Shown here: in pieces, positions 1 to 7,319 of the stretch
Layout: every line of letters begins with the position of its first letter
Numbering within the stretch: the first letter of the stretch is position 1
Assembly: GCF_003991905.1 (NCBI RefSeq)
Contig: NZ_RSCL01000013.1
Coordinates: forward strand, 1-40,225
DNA length: 40,225 nt
Reading direction: 5' to 3'
Source: Dulcicalothrix desertica PCC 7102
Lineage (GTDB): Bacteria > Cyanobacteriota > Cyanobacteriia > Cyanobacteriales > Nostocaceae
Notes under the pieces: generated by a model
Seen by the model: only the letters and a program-made list of their open reading frames with translations
What the model was told of the DNA's origin: nothing
The model's database searches: none
Translations under genes and position numbers: made by a program

Positions 1-65
<65 letters not shown>

Positions 66-208
66 GGATTTAGTGTCTGCAGAACTGATGAATCAGTTAT
101 TACTAGGCACTTGTTTGTTTAGCTCGAAATAGCTGATTTAAACCTCAGCAAAAGTTAATTTCTTTACATTGCTAACGCAAATGTTATACTGGCTATCAAA
201 CTATATAA

Positions 209-220
209 TTTTCATGGTTC
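209..220 (-). promoter_or_regulatory. boxA-like antitermination motif in the rRNA leader
   Basis: The minus strand carries GAACCATGAAAA, one base different from the boxA motif GAACCTTGAAAA that I know from cyanobacterial rRNA spacers. It lies in the 16S leader about 145 bases before the mature 5' end, where a Nus-factor antitermination site is expected. The call rests on motif and position only. Confidence 0.6.
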
Positions 221-271
221 GACCACTTGACGAACGGCGCTCTCTCGCGCTCGCTCATCAGCGACTTATCT

Positions 272-300
272 AATATAGCGAGAGCATAAGGAAGTGTCAA
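272..300 (-). promoter_or_regulatory. Consensus sigma-70-type promoter of the rRNA operon
   Basis: On the minus strand a perfect -35 box TTGACA (295-300) is followed after exactly 17 bases by TATATT (272-277). This is almost a perfect housekeeping promoter and faces the 16S gene. Transcription would start near 265, giving a leader of about 200 nt that contains the boxA-like motif. The rest of 301-666, upstream of the divergent metallophosphoesterase gene, holds two GGCGCC sites and one CATCCGTTG-type repeat but no other recognisable feature. Confidence 0.8.
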
Positions 301-479
301 CACTTTTTTCAAAGAAATTTGAAAATATTTTTTTAGTTGCCTGAAACTCTTGTCTGGTATAAGTTTTAGCTTACATGCTAGCCTTACATGACTATTGAAG
401 GCGCCCCCATATATAGATAATCTTGCAGGTGCCCCTAATATGTTTAATGACAGGCGCCTATATGTTGGGTAGGAATATT

Positions 480-512
480 GGCAACGGATGATGAGCGGAT
501 GTAACGGATAGG
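480..512. repeat. CATCCGTTG-type short repeat, copy 1
   Basis: Contains GGCAACGGATG and GGATGTAACGGATAGG, the reverse-strand form of the 9-base unit CATCCGTTG/CATCCGTTA. The same units recur at 7182-7210 and, as a longer array, at 30052-30161. It resembles the short tandemly repeated sequences of heterocystous cyanobacteria. Confidence 0.6.
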
Positions 513-666
513 TAATTTTAACTTAAACAGTAAGAAGTTTTACATGCCAAAAATGTCATATAAAGCGTTGGGAAACGGTAATTATAGCTAATTTGTACCG
601 TTTGCTGATTTTCTATACACCAAATTAATAGGTAGAATCGTGGTGCGACACAGGAGTTTTCAAAAC

Positions 667-2244
667 ATGAAATTCATATCTGAAGCATCCACATCGGTCA
701 AAATTCAGAAAATGAAAGAACGAGTGCGTTGGCGCCACTCTAGCATTACTGCGCGCAACATTGATCAAACTAGCATGGTGCTAGATAACGGCAAACAGGA
801 CAACCCGGATTTTTCATTTATGGTAATTGGGGATAGTGGAACCAAACCATATCCAGGGTTCCATCCTCAAAGAAAAGTTGCCGAAATGATGCTTCCACAC
901 CAAGAAGAATGTAGTTTTGTACTCCATACAGGTGATGTAATATACGTTGTAGGCTCACAAGAATACTATCCGCAAAATTTTATTGAGCCATATCGGGAAT
1001 TTATACAGGGGGGAGAAAACTTTAGAAATATCCCTTATAACCGAATCACTTTCAATCAGACACCGATTTTACCAGTTTTAGGCAACCACGACTATTATGA
1101 TGTGCCCTTAATGTCACGCTTAGTAGCAGGAAGCACGAAACTGTTACGGCAATTCTTTCGGTACAGAGATATTGAAATTGGTTGGCACGGTTCAGAACAA
1201 GGAAACGCATTCGCACAAGCATTTATTGACTGCTTAGATAATATCCGCTCACCTCAAATGCTAGCTGAACATTTAGATACTCACTATACAGCTAAAACCG
1301 ATGCAGGATTTTGCTTACGCTATGAACCAGGAATTTTTACCCGCGTCCCAAATCGTTATTACACCTTTCGTTATGGTGGAATTGACTTTTTTGCGCTTGA
1401 CTCCGACACCTTCAACATGCCATCACCCATACCCTCAACTAGACAGGGAGACGAAAAACGGCGCCAACTTTCCAAACAGCGTCATGATATAGAAGCAGAA
1501 GAAATTCAAATTCTCGACGATATTACCAAGCTTAATCCTGAAAACAGCGACCATGCACAACAGCTAGATGAACTCAACGCTAAATTAAATCAAATCGATG
1601 AAGTCAAAATAGATATTGAAAAGCAACTTACATCGAGTTCAAGAAGCAACTTAATTGACTGGGAACAACTAGACTGGCTTAAAAAACGTCTCATAGAATC
1701 TTGGCATAGCGACGAAGTACGGGGACGAATTATATTTTTCCACCATCCCCCCTATGTTACCGAAGCAACAAAATGGCACCAAGCGCAAACCCTAGCAGTG
1801 CGTCATCGTTTACGAGAAGTATTCGATGCAGTTGCACGAACATTAGGTTCACAAAATAGCGAACGTCCAATTGTTGATTTAATTTTAAATGGCCACGCTC
1901 ACTGCCTTGAACATTTACGAACCACCAACACCGGACATGCAGACTCCAATATAAATTGTATAGTCTCTGGTGGAAGCGGTCATCGTCCAAGGCGCCAACG
2001 CAAAGAAGGCAACGAATTAATGGAAAAATTCATGACTCCTACAGGAATTGATAACCGTAAAGTCGCTGAGTCATATTTATTTGCTGGTCGCAATGGACAC
2101 AATGAAATGCGGCGCCTGCCTTACACATTTGTACGTATCGATGTAAAAGCTGGAAACCCACCTAAATTCACCGCGCGTCCTTTTGTAGCTGAATGGTATC
2201 AAGATAAATGGAGCAATATTACTCTAGAACCATTTGAATTTTAA
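667..2244 (+). CDS. Calcineurin-like metallophosphoesterase with coiled-coil insert
   Basis: The predicted 525-residue protein has the ordered metal-binding motifs of PF00149: IGDSG (about residue 54), HTGDV (about 87), GNHDYYD (about 139), FFHHPP (about 358) and NGHAH (about 410). It should hydrolyse a phosphomono- or diester using two metal ions, but the substrate is unknown. Between the GNHD and HH motifs, residues about 262-322 are charged and heptad-like, predicting a coiled-coil insert. No signal peptide or membrane segment is visible. The ATG at 667 is preferred over an upstream GTG at 640 because AGGAG lies ten bases before it. The gene is monocistronic and diverges from the rRNA operon. 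Confidence 0.85.
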   Translation: MKFISEASTSVKIQKMKERVRWRHSSITARNIDQTSMVLDNGKQDNPDFSFMVIGDSGTKPYPGFHPQRKVAEMMLPHQEECSFVLHTGDVIYVVGSQEYYPQNFIEPYREFIQGGENFRNIPYNRITFNQTPILPVLGNHDYYDVPLMSRLVAGSTKLLRQFFRYRDIEIGWHGSEQGNAFAQAFIDCLDNIRSPQMLAEHLDTHYTAKTDAGFCLRYEPGIFTRVPNRYYTFRYGGIDFFALDSDTFNMPSPIPSTRQGDEKRRQLSKQRHDIEAEEIQILDDITKLNPENSDHAQQLDELNAKLNQIDEVKIDIEKQLTSSSRSNLIDWEQLDWLKKRLIESWHSDEVRGRIIFFHHPPYVTEATKWHQAQTLAVRHRLREVFDAVARTLGSQNSERPIVDLILNGHAHCLEHLRTTNTGHADSNINCIVSGGSGHRPRRQRKEGNELMEKFMTPTGIDNRKVAESYLFAGRNGHNEMRRLPYTFVRIDVKAGNPPKFTARPFVAEWYQDKWSNITLEPFEF

Positions 2245-2252
2245 AAATCTTG

Positions 2253-2371
2253 ATTTGATCCCCCCTTGCCCCCCTTAATAAGGGGGGAATAAGATTTGAA
2301 GCCCTGCTTATTCAGTTAACAATCAGATTTGAAGCCCCCCTTATTAAGGGGGGTTGGGGGGATTGTTATTT
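2253..2371. repeat. Long inverted repeat built from C/G runs (REP/MITE-like)
   Basis: Two oppositely oriented copies of a unit with CCCCCCTTAATAAGGGGGG cores lie at about 2253-2288 and 2335-2371, separated by AT-rich spacer containing GATTTGAAGCCC twice. It can fold into one long hairpin or two small ones just downstream of the metallophosphoesterase stop, so it may also terminate transcription. The sequence from 2372 to about 2549 holds no gene I can support. Confidence 0.65.
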
Positions 2372-2587
2372 TTAACTAAGTAGTATTGGGGTTGGGAGGA
2401 TGTAATTTAAAAACCTACATAATATTAGAAGTCGGGCAACTGTTCAGTAAAAACCTACCAAGCTACCCAACTCAGTTTTATATTCGCAATATTGTCACCA
2501 ACATCGCTGGAGCAGTTTCTGGACTCTTCTTTAACTAATTCGCGGAATTCCCCACCCTCTACGCAGTAGGGTGGGGATGGATAGCGC

Positions 2588-2622
2588 GTAAAAAGTTGGG
2601 GTTCGATGCCCCAACTTTTTAC
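2588..2622 (-). terminator. Rho-independent-type hairpin at the end of tnpA
   Basis: A perfect 14-base stem (GTAAAAAGTTGGGG with its complement) and a 7-base loop overlap the tnpA stop codon. Read on the minus strand it is GC-rich at the loop side and ends in a T run, as expected of a terminator. Because it is A/T-flanked on both sides it could act in both directions and protect the element from outside transcription. Confidence 0.7.
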
Positions 2623-3032
2623 TCTCTCCCACCTGATTGATTTTGAATATACTGTTTTACCGTTTCTAGTGGGGCACCTCCACAAGACACAATACATTTT
2701 GAGTCGTGCCAAAGTTTAGCCTTACCCCAATAGTATTTATCAATTGTAGATTTATATTTTTCTCTCAATATTCTACTGCTTGCTGATTTTAGGGATGCTA
2801 TCAAATCAGAAATATTGTTATCTGGGTGCAAGTCAACAAGTAAATGCACATGGTCTGGCTCCCCATTACAATCCTCTAAGTTAGATTTATTTGCCACTAG
2901 TACACGCTCAAACACTTCCTTCATATCATCAATCATTTGTTGCGTAAATATCTTGCGCCTGTACTTAGTCACAAATACTACATGCAGGTGAATAGAAAAA
3001 ACGACGTGTGAACCGCTTCTCAACTTAGTCAT
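2619..3032 (-). CDS. tnpA: IS200/IS605 family transposase TnpA (Y1 HUH)
   Basis: The 137-residue protein is full length for this family. It has the HUH pair in DHVHLLV (His61 and His63) and the nucleophile Tyr128 in ETVKQYIQ, so all catalytic residues are present. TnpA cuts and rejoins single-stranded element ends as a dimer, generating a circular intermediate that inserts next to a short target sequence. The ATG at 3032 gives the family's usual N-terminus (KLRSGSHVVF). It diverges from tnpB, with 99 bases between the two predicted starts or 129 to the preferred tnpB ATG. Confidence 0.93.
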   Translation of the reverse strand: MTKLRSGSHVVFSIHLHVVFVTKYRRKIFTQQMIDDMKEVFERVLVANKSNLEDCNGEPDHVHLLVDLHPDNNISDLIASLKSASSRILREKYKSTIDKYYWGKAKLWHDSKCIVSCGGAPLETVKQYIQNQSGGRE

Positions 3033-3161
3033 AAAGATTTCTTGTCATATCCAGAAAGTATGCTATATTAATTGTAGTCAAATATATCGAGTCAAGCAAC
3101 TTATGGTAGTGATATTATTGCTAGCGAGTGATTGTGTAATTTTCGAGTGAGTGTTTTGGCT

Positions 3162-4604
3162 ATGTCATTTAAGAGTAAAGAGCAAAAAGAGTTAGATAAG
3201 GAGAAAAACAAAAATACATATGTTTCAACTGTTGTACAGCATCTTAAATTATCCAATCTAGGCTATGCTGTAATATCCGATATCTTGGAACATGCAAACA
3301 GTTTATACAATACCTTGACCTACAACTTAAGACAGGGTTTTTTTGTATACAACACATTGAATTTTCAGTCTATAGCATATGATTTACAGACTGATTTCAA
3401 AGAAAATTACCATTACAAGATGTTGCAATCGCAAGCCGCACAGTCTGTATGTCATAAAGTGGCTGAGAATTTCAAATCATTCAAACAGCTTTTAGATAAG
3501 CATTATGTTGATGGTTCTAAAAAGCCAAACTTACCAGGATATCGTATTTCTGGAGGAATGTTTGAAGTTACTTACCCTGGTCAAACAATCAAGATTGAAG
3601 TAGAACATGGGATAAGATTTGCTATCATTTCAACCGGAATACAGTTTAGGAAGCAGCGTAAAGAAGATGTCGTAGGGACTAAATTGAATGAATATATAAA
3701 ACTGCGAGTTCCTGACTCTGTAGATACTACGACACTTGTTGAATTGACAATAACATCAAAGCACAGACAGATTTACGCACATTGGGTATGCAGGAAGAAA
3801 AACGTTCATGTGCGTAGCAAATTTGTTACAACATTAGATAAATCAAATGTTCTAGGAATAGATATTGGTCTAAATAACTTTGTAACTTGTATTCCTAATA
3901 CAGGAGAACAAGGTTTTATCATAAATGGAAGACCATTAAAGGCAATAAATCAGTTTTATAACAAGACTGTATCCAAGCTGAAAAAAGGTAAGGACGTAAA
4001 TTTCTGGAGTGGTAGCCTAGCGTCTTCAACCCAAACCAGAAACAACCAAGTGCGTGATTTTATCAAAAAATCTGCTCGTACAATAATTAACAAATGTTTA
4101 GAATCAGGAATAGGGAAAATAATATTTGGTTGGAACGAAGGCATCAAGAATGAGATAGATAACGGACGTGTCAATAATCAAAATTTCGTACAGGTGCCGT
4201 TCACCGCATTGCGTGACACGCTCAAATATCTCTGTGAAAGATACGGTATAGATTTTATAGTTGTAGAAGAATCATATACCTCAAAAATGTCATTTTTTGA
4301 TGGTGATGAATTACCCGTATTCGGAAAAGAAACCGAAGCTCAGAAAAAACTAAAACCTTCTGGGAGAAGAACAAGACGCGGAGAATACAAAACAGCTACC
4401 GGAATAGTTATCAATGCTGATGCTCAGGGCGCATCTAATATTTTGAGAAAGGCAAAAATTGACACATCTAAAATAACTTACAAAGTGTGTCAAGTTCTCA
4501 AAACAATCAACATCTGGATAGGTAAAAAATTACCATCACGTAAAGGCACGGTTGCTAGCTTGTCTAGTAGCACGGCTATAGGACTCACTGAACCGAGTCA
4601 GTAA
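3162..4604 (+). CDS. tnpB: TnpB, IS605-type RNA-guided RuvC-like nuclease
   Basis: The 480-residue protein carries the RuvC-like triad in GIDIGLNNF (Asp234), VVEESYTSK (Glu369 or Glu370) and INADAQGASNI (Asp420). TnpB proteins are nucleases guided by an RNA read from the element's right end, and help retain the element. Unlike many relatives, there is no CxxC...CxxC zinc ribbon between the Glu and the last Asp; the stretch SYTSKMSFFDGDELP takes its place, as in one known TnpB lineage. The ATG at 3162 is preferred; a TTG at 3132 and a GTG at 3147 are possible but have no better ribosome-binding site. The guide RNA would be expected to span the gene's 3' end and the right hairpin. Confidence 0.9.
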   Translation: MSFKSKEQKELDKEKNKNTYVSTVVQHLKLSNLGYAVISDILEHANSLYNTLTYNLRQGFFVYNTLNFQSIAYDLQTDFKENYHYKMLQSQAAQSVCHKVAENFKSFKQLLDKHYVDGSKKPNLPGYRISGGMFEVTYPGQTIKIEVEHGIRFAIISTGIQFRKQRKEDVVGTKLNEYIKLRVPDSVDTTTLVELTITSKHRQIYAHWVCRKKNVHVRSKFVTTLDKSNVLGIDIGLNNFVTCIPNTGEQGFIINGRPLKAINQFYNKTVSKLKKGKDVNFWSGSLASSTQTRNNQVRDFIKKSARTIINKCLESGIGKIIFGWNEGIKNEIDNGRVNNQNFVQVPFTALRDTLKYLCERYGIDFIVVEESYTSKMSFFDGDELPVFGKETEAQKKLKPSGRRTRRGEYKTATGIVINADAQGASNILRKAKIDTSKITYKVCQVLKTINIWIGKKLPSRKGTVASLSSSTAIGLTEPSQ

Positions 4605-4667
4605 ATTAGAAACCCCATCCGCCATGCGGTGGGGTGGTTCATTACTCTCCTAACAAATTCCCATTTG

Positions 4668-4805
4668 CTAGCTCACAAGTAGAAGAGCGCTCGCTTCACC
4701 AACCACAACCCGAAAACCAACGTTGTTGTTGTCGTTGTTGTTGTAGTTGCGGGATGCCGAACGACAGTTTTGAGGATTGTTGTTCCACGAACCGCCGCGC
4801 AACAT
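4668..4805 (-). pseudogene. Fragment resembling a DGR template/variable repeat (FGE-sulfatase C-terminus)
   Basis: The minus strand encodes 45 residues beginning [17 protein letters not shown], then a run dominated by Asn (AAC codons), then NVGFRVV. This is the C-terminal signature of formylglycine-generating-enzyme/C-type-lectin-fold proteins, whose last exon-like segment is the variable repeat of many cyanobacterial diversity-generating retroelements. The many AAC codons fit an unmutated template repeat better than a diversified variable repeat. An in-frame TAG lies directly before the ATG, so there is no longer protein. No reverse transcriptase or avd gene is in the window. It ends about 30 bases from the right end of the IS element. 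Confidence 0.55.
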
Positions 4806-4844
4806 CTAAGAGTGCCTACCCCATGTTCAGTTTCTGAAATAGCA

Positions 4845-4866
4845 CAGGCAGGGATGCCTGTTCCAC
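4845..4866. repeat. CAGGCAGGGATGCCTG palindromic repeat, copy 1
   Basis: A hairpin-forming palindrome (CAGGCA-gggA-TGCCTG) followed by TTCCAC. Related copies lie at 7131-7152, 10213-10239, 10251-10273, 25496-25520 and 25566-25587, always outside the supported coding regions. It behaves as an intergenic REP-type family. Confidence 0.75.
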
Positions 4867-4972
4867 AAGAGATTTGAATAGCATTATATATATCATTGTT
4901 GGGGAGCTATAAGACAAAATCTTCAAAAATCTTTGTACGCAGGCGCCATGTATTCAAGAACAGATAAATGGT

Positions 4973-5161
4973 TTGGAAAAAGAAATAGCTCAAATTGAAA
5001 AAGAAATTAAAAAATTACGTTTATCTTCAAATATAAATGATTCTTCACAATATAGAACTTACAATATAGAATGGAAAAATAAATTATCAAAAATTGATTT
5101 TAAGTCATCAAAAAAAAATATTAATTTGTCAAATTTTAAGTGTTTTAGTATATCATATTAG
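4973..5161 (+). CDS. Small Lys-rich hypothetical ORF (doubtful)
   Basis: The frame could encode about 62 residues from a TTG, starting EKEIAQIEKEIKKLR, which looks like a short coiled coil, followed by an Asn/Ser/Lys-rich tail. The frame stays open upstream to 4913 without a good start, and no ribosome-binding site is visible. The base composition is very AT-rich. It lies between decayed sequences and may be a remnant rather than a gene. I do not recognise a family. Confidence 0.2.
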   Translation: MEKEIAQIEKEIKKLRLSSNINDSSQYRTYNIEWKNKLSKIDFKSSKKNINLSNFKCFSISY

Positions 5162-5191
5162 TAACTAATAAATCATAAAGTTTTGAATTTT

Positions 5192-5683
5192 ATGGCACGA
5201 TATACATTTTACGCTAAACCAGAAAATCGTCCTAATGATTCTCACCCAAAATCTCCGACAAAACCAGAATCATATATTGCAGATAAGGAGCTAATTCAAG
5301 CAGTAAATCTAGCAATTTATTTAAGAAGACCATTATTACTAGAAGGAGAAGCAGGCTGTGGTAAAACGCGGTTAGCTTCTGCTGTTGCCTATGAATTGCG
5401 ATTACCCTTTCACCGATGGGATATTCGTTCAACTAGTAAAGCTCAGGATGGTTTGTATACTTATGATGCTATCCGGCGCCTGCACGATGTTCAAGTTAAG
5501 CAACTAGACCCTAATCTTAATTATAACCCAAGTGATGCTAAGAATTATCGAAAGTTCGGCGCCTTGGGCAAAGCGTTTAATTGTAAAGATTGTCCTGCTG
5601 TTGTATTAATCGACGAAATAGATAAAGCTGACCTAGATTTTCCTAATGATTTAGGCTCTTGCGTACCTAACGTGCTAAATTAA
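5192..5683 (+). pseudogene. Truncated MoxR-type AAA+ ATPase
   Basis: The 163 residues cover only the N-terminal half of a MoxR/dynein-type AAA module. They include VNLAIYLRRPLLLEGEAGCG with the Walker A GEAGCGKTR (about residues 51-59) and the Walker B VVLIDEIDKADLDFPNDL (about 138-155). The reading frame then ends in an unrelated tail (GSCVPNVLN). Intact relatives are roughly twice as long, with sensor 1, arginine finger and lid. The N-terminal style (YLRRPLLLxGExGCGKTRL, WDIRSTSKAQDGLYTYDA) resembles MoxR proteins encoded with vWA and FGE-sulfatase partners in multi-component conflict systems. ATP binding may survive but function is unlikely. The ATG at 5192 is chosen; an upstream in-frame start at 5183 adds three residues. 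Confidence 0.8.
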
Positions 5684-5758
5684 TATTATAATGCCAAGAA
5701 AGTAAAGCTCTAATTTCAAAATTGCGAAAGTTCCTAAAGCCAAATCCATTTCGTTTTA

Positions 5759-6597
5759 TTAGCTTTAAGTTCTAGCTTTCTACTTTACCCAATTCTACAA
5801 CAAGATTTAGGCGCCTGGAGTCCTTGGGGTAAGTTTGTGCGTCAGCGTCAGGAAATAGATGATTTACTTTATGCTGAAATTTCTGAACGTCGCTCATCTA
5901 AACAAAGTTCTGAAAGTGTTGATATTTTTTCTTTATTAATGCAAGCGCGCGACGAAAATGGCGACCCGATGACTGATGAAGAATTACGGGATGAGTTACT
6001 AACTTTGCTATTTGTCGGACATGAAACTACAGCAACAGCAATGGCTTGGGGTTTATATTGGAGTCACCATTTGCCGGAAGTTCAGAACAAATTATTACAA
6101 GAAATAAACTCTTTAGGCAATCCTGACCCAATGGATATTTTCAGACTACCCTATTTGAGTGCTTTTTGTAATGAGACTTTACGCATTCATCCTGTAGTAA
6201 TGTTAACTTTTAGTAGACTAGTTCAAGAACCTGTTGAACTTCTGAGAAAACCACTGGAACCAGGTACACGAGTAATGGGCTGTATATACCTTGTACACCA
6301 TAGAGAAGATTTATACCCAAATCCAACGAATTTAGACCAGAGCGTTTTTTGGAACGGCAATATTCACAATATGAATTTATGCCTTTTGGTGGTGGCGCCC
6401 GTCGTTGCATTGGTGACGCATTAGCAATATTTGAAATGAAATTGGTTTTGGCTACTATTCTCTCACGCTACGAGATGAAATTGGTGACTGGAAATGAAAA
6501 ACCACAACGTCGCGGAGTTACACTGGCGCCTGCCAATGGAGTAAAAATGATTATCACTAATCAGCGAGTTCCTCAAAAGCAACCAGCAGTAGTATAG
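5759..6597 (+). pseudogene. Cytochrome P450, N-terminally truncated and frameshifted
   Basis: The region encodes the C-terminal half of a P450 in two frames. Frame 1 (to about 6328) has a CYP110-like segment QDLGAWSPWGKF, the I-helix GHETTATAMAWG with the conserved ET pair, the ExxR motif ETLR and the start of the PERF region. After position about 6328 the homology moves to another frame, which gives RPERFLERQYSQYEFMPFGG and the haem-binding loop FGGGARRCIGDA with the Cys ligand. Adding one base after ACG at 6328 restores PTEFRPERF, so a single-base deletion is the likely cause. About 200 N-terminal residues are absent. The haem ligand is out of frame, so no working P450 is made unless this is a sequencing error. 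Confidence 0.85.
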
Positions 6598-6697
6598 TAC
6601 GGCAATTTACTAAGTTTGGCGCCTGATATTGGACAAATATAAGTACAAACTACAATAATTAAATATTATTCAGTATTAAAAATAACAAGCTTTATTG

Positions 6698-6716
6698 AGT
6701 CCTCTTTAAGAGGACT
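6698..6716. terminator. Perfect short hairpin in intergenic DNA
   Basis: AGTCCTCT-TTA-AGAGGACT forms a perfect 8-base stem with a 3-base loop. No T run follows on the plus strand, so terminator function is uncertain. It starts a stretch (6717-6833) with higher GC than its surroundings and no open frame, which I cannot identify. Confidence 0.35.
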
Positions 6717-6833
6717 TATACCCGACCGCATAGGGGTCTTCAACCCGATGCAGGTATGAACGCAGCCCAAAATCTATAAGTGGGCGCGTAAGGTATGGAA
6801 CGTTATTGCCTTAACAATAAACTTCGTATGGTT

Positions 6834-7111
6834 TTAAGCTGCCGTTGATACAACCTGAAATGGTATATTCTCTAGAACAACTTGTGGCAACTGACCTGAT
6901 CCAAGAACCTCTTTTGCGTCAAGAATTTCTACACCAACTAAAACTTCACCTGCACCAATATTTAGTGCTATTTCATCATTTAACCGCAAAGTACGACATT
7001 CATGACATCAATCGACTAGGCGAATATAAAGTGAGTAATCACTACAATTTCTGTCTCGCTTTCGGCAACGATTGGCGAAACTCGTTTAATAGCATAGAAG
7101 CGCCTGTCAAC
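6834..7111 (-). pseudogene. Broken DUF2283-type gene and overlapping remnant upstream
   Basis: On the minus strand one frame reads LYIRLVD, a TGA stop (7008-7010), then CHECRTLRLNDEIALNIGAG and GVEILDAKEVLG, ending at TAA 6834-6836. This is the pattern of small DUF2283 proteins (xLYIRL...GVEILDA). Changing the TGA to GGA would restore an expected Gly, so it is a likely nonsense mutation. A second overlapping frame (about 7111-7016) ends in RVSPIVAESETEIVVITHFI, which looks like the C-terminus of a small partner, perhaps of the DUF4258 type that often precedes DUF2283 genes. Such pairs are toxin-antitoxin-like in layout, but no activity can be claimed. No proper start codon is visible for either. 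Confidence 0.5.
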
Positions 7112-7130
7112 ACTATAACAACACAATAGA

Positions 7131-7152
7131 CAGGCAGGGATGCCTGCTCCAC
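7131..7152. repeat. CAGGCAGGGATGCCTG palindromic repeat, copy 2
   Basis: CAGGCAGGGATGCCTG followed by CTCCAC; nearly identical to the copy at 4845-4866. Confidence 0.75.
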
Positions 7153-7181
7153 AATCACAATATAGTTGTTTAGAATCAACT

Positions 7182-7210
7182 ATCCGTTACATCCGTTTTA
7201 TCCGTTGCCA
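7182..7210. repeat. CATCCGTTG-type short repeat, copy 2
   Basis: Three ATCCGTT units (with AC, TT and GC linkers) in the orientation opposite to the copy at 480-512. The rest of 7211-7319, upstream of tldD, holds no other feature I can support. Confidence 0.6.
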
Positions 7211-7319
7211 GTTTCGGTATCTTCTACCTTGTGCTTACCTATAGGGGTTGTACGGATTTGTTAGACTATTCACAACAGCAAGCAATCTTAACAAAACCAC
7301 TCCTCTAGTAGAGCAACTT

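Larger units (their letters stand above)
2550..4640. mobile_element. IS200/IS605-type insertion sequence (tnpA and tnpB divergent)
   Basis: The element combines a Y1 transposase gene on the minus strand with a tnpB gene on the plus strand, the IS605 arrangement. Its ends are marked by imperfect palindromes. The left hairpin at 2550-2576 (CCCCACCCT paired with AGGGTGGGG, with one unpaired T) and the right hairpin at about 4613-4634 (CCCCA, bulged T, CCGC paired with GCGG, TGGGG) are typical subterminal structures recognised by TnpA on single-stranded DNA. The exact cleavage sites cannot be set by eye, so the limits are approximate. Both genes look intact, so the element may be active. Confidence 0.85.

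Noticed and set aside
4634-4837. Plus-strand Cys-rich open frame
   Set aside because: It is the antisense of the Asn-rich FGE-like fragment; the Cys and Pro runs come from the reversed AAC codons.
6845-7129. Plus-strand open frame of 94 codons
   Set aside because: The minus strand of the same DNA reads as a damaged DUF2283 protein, so the plus frame is a mirror of it.
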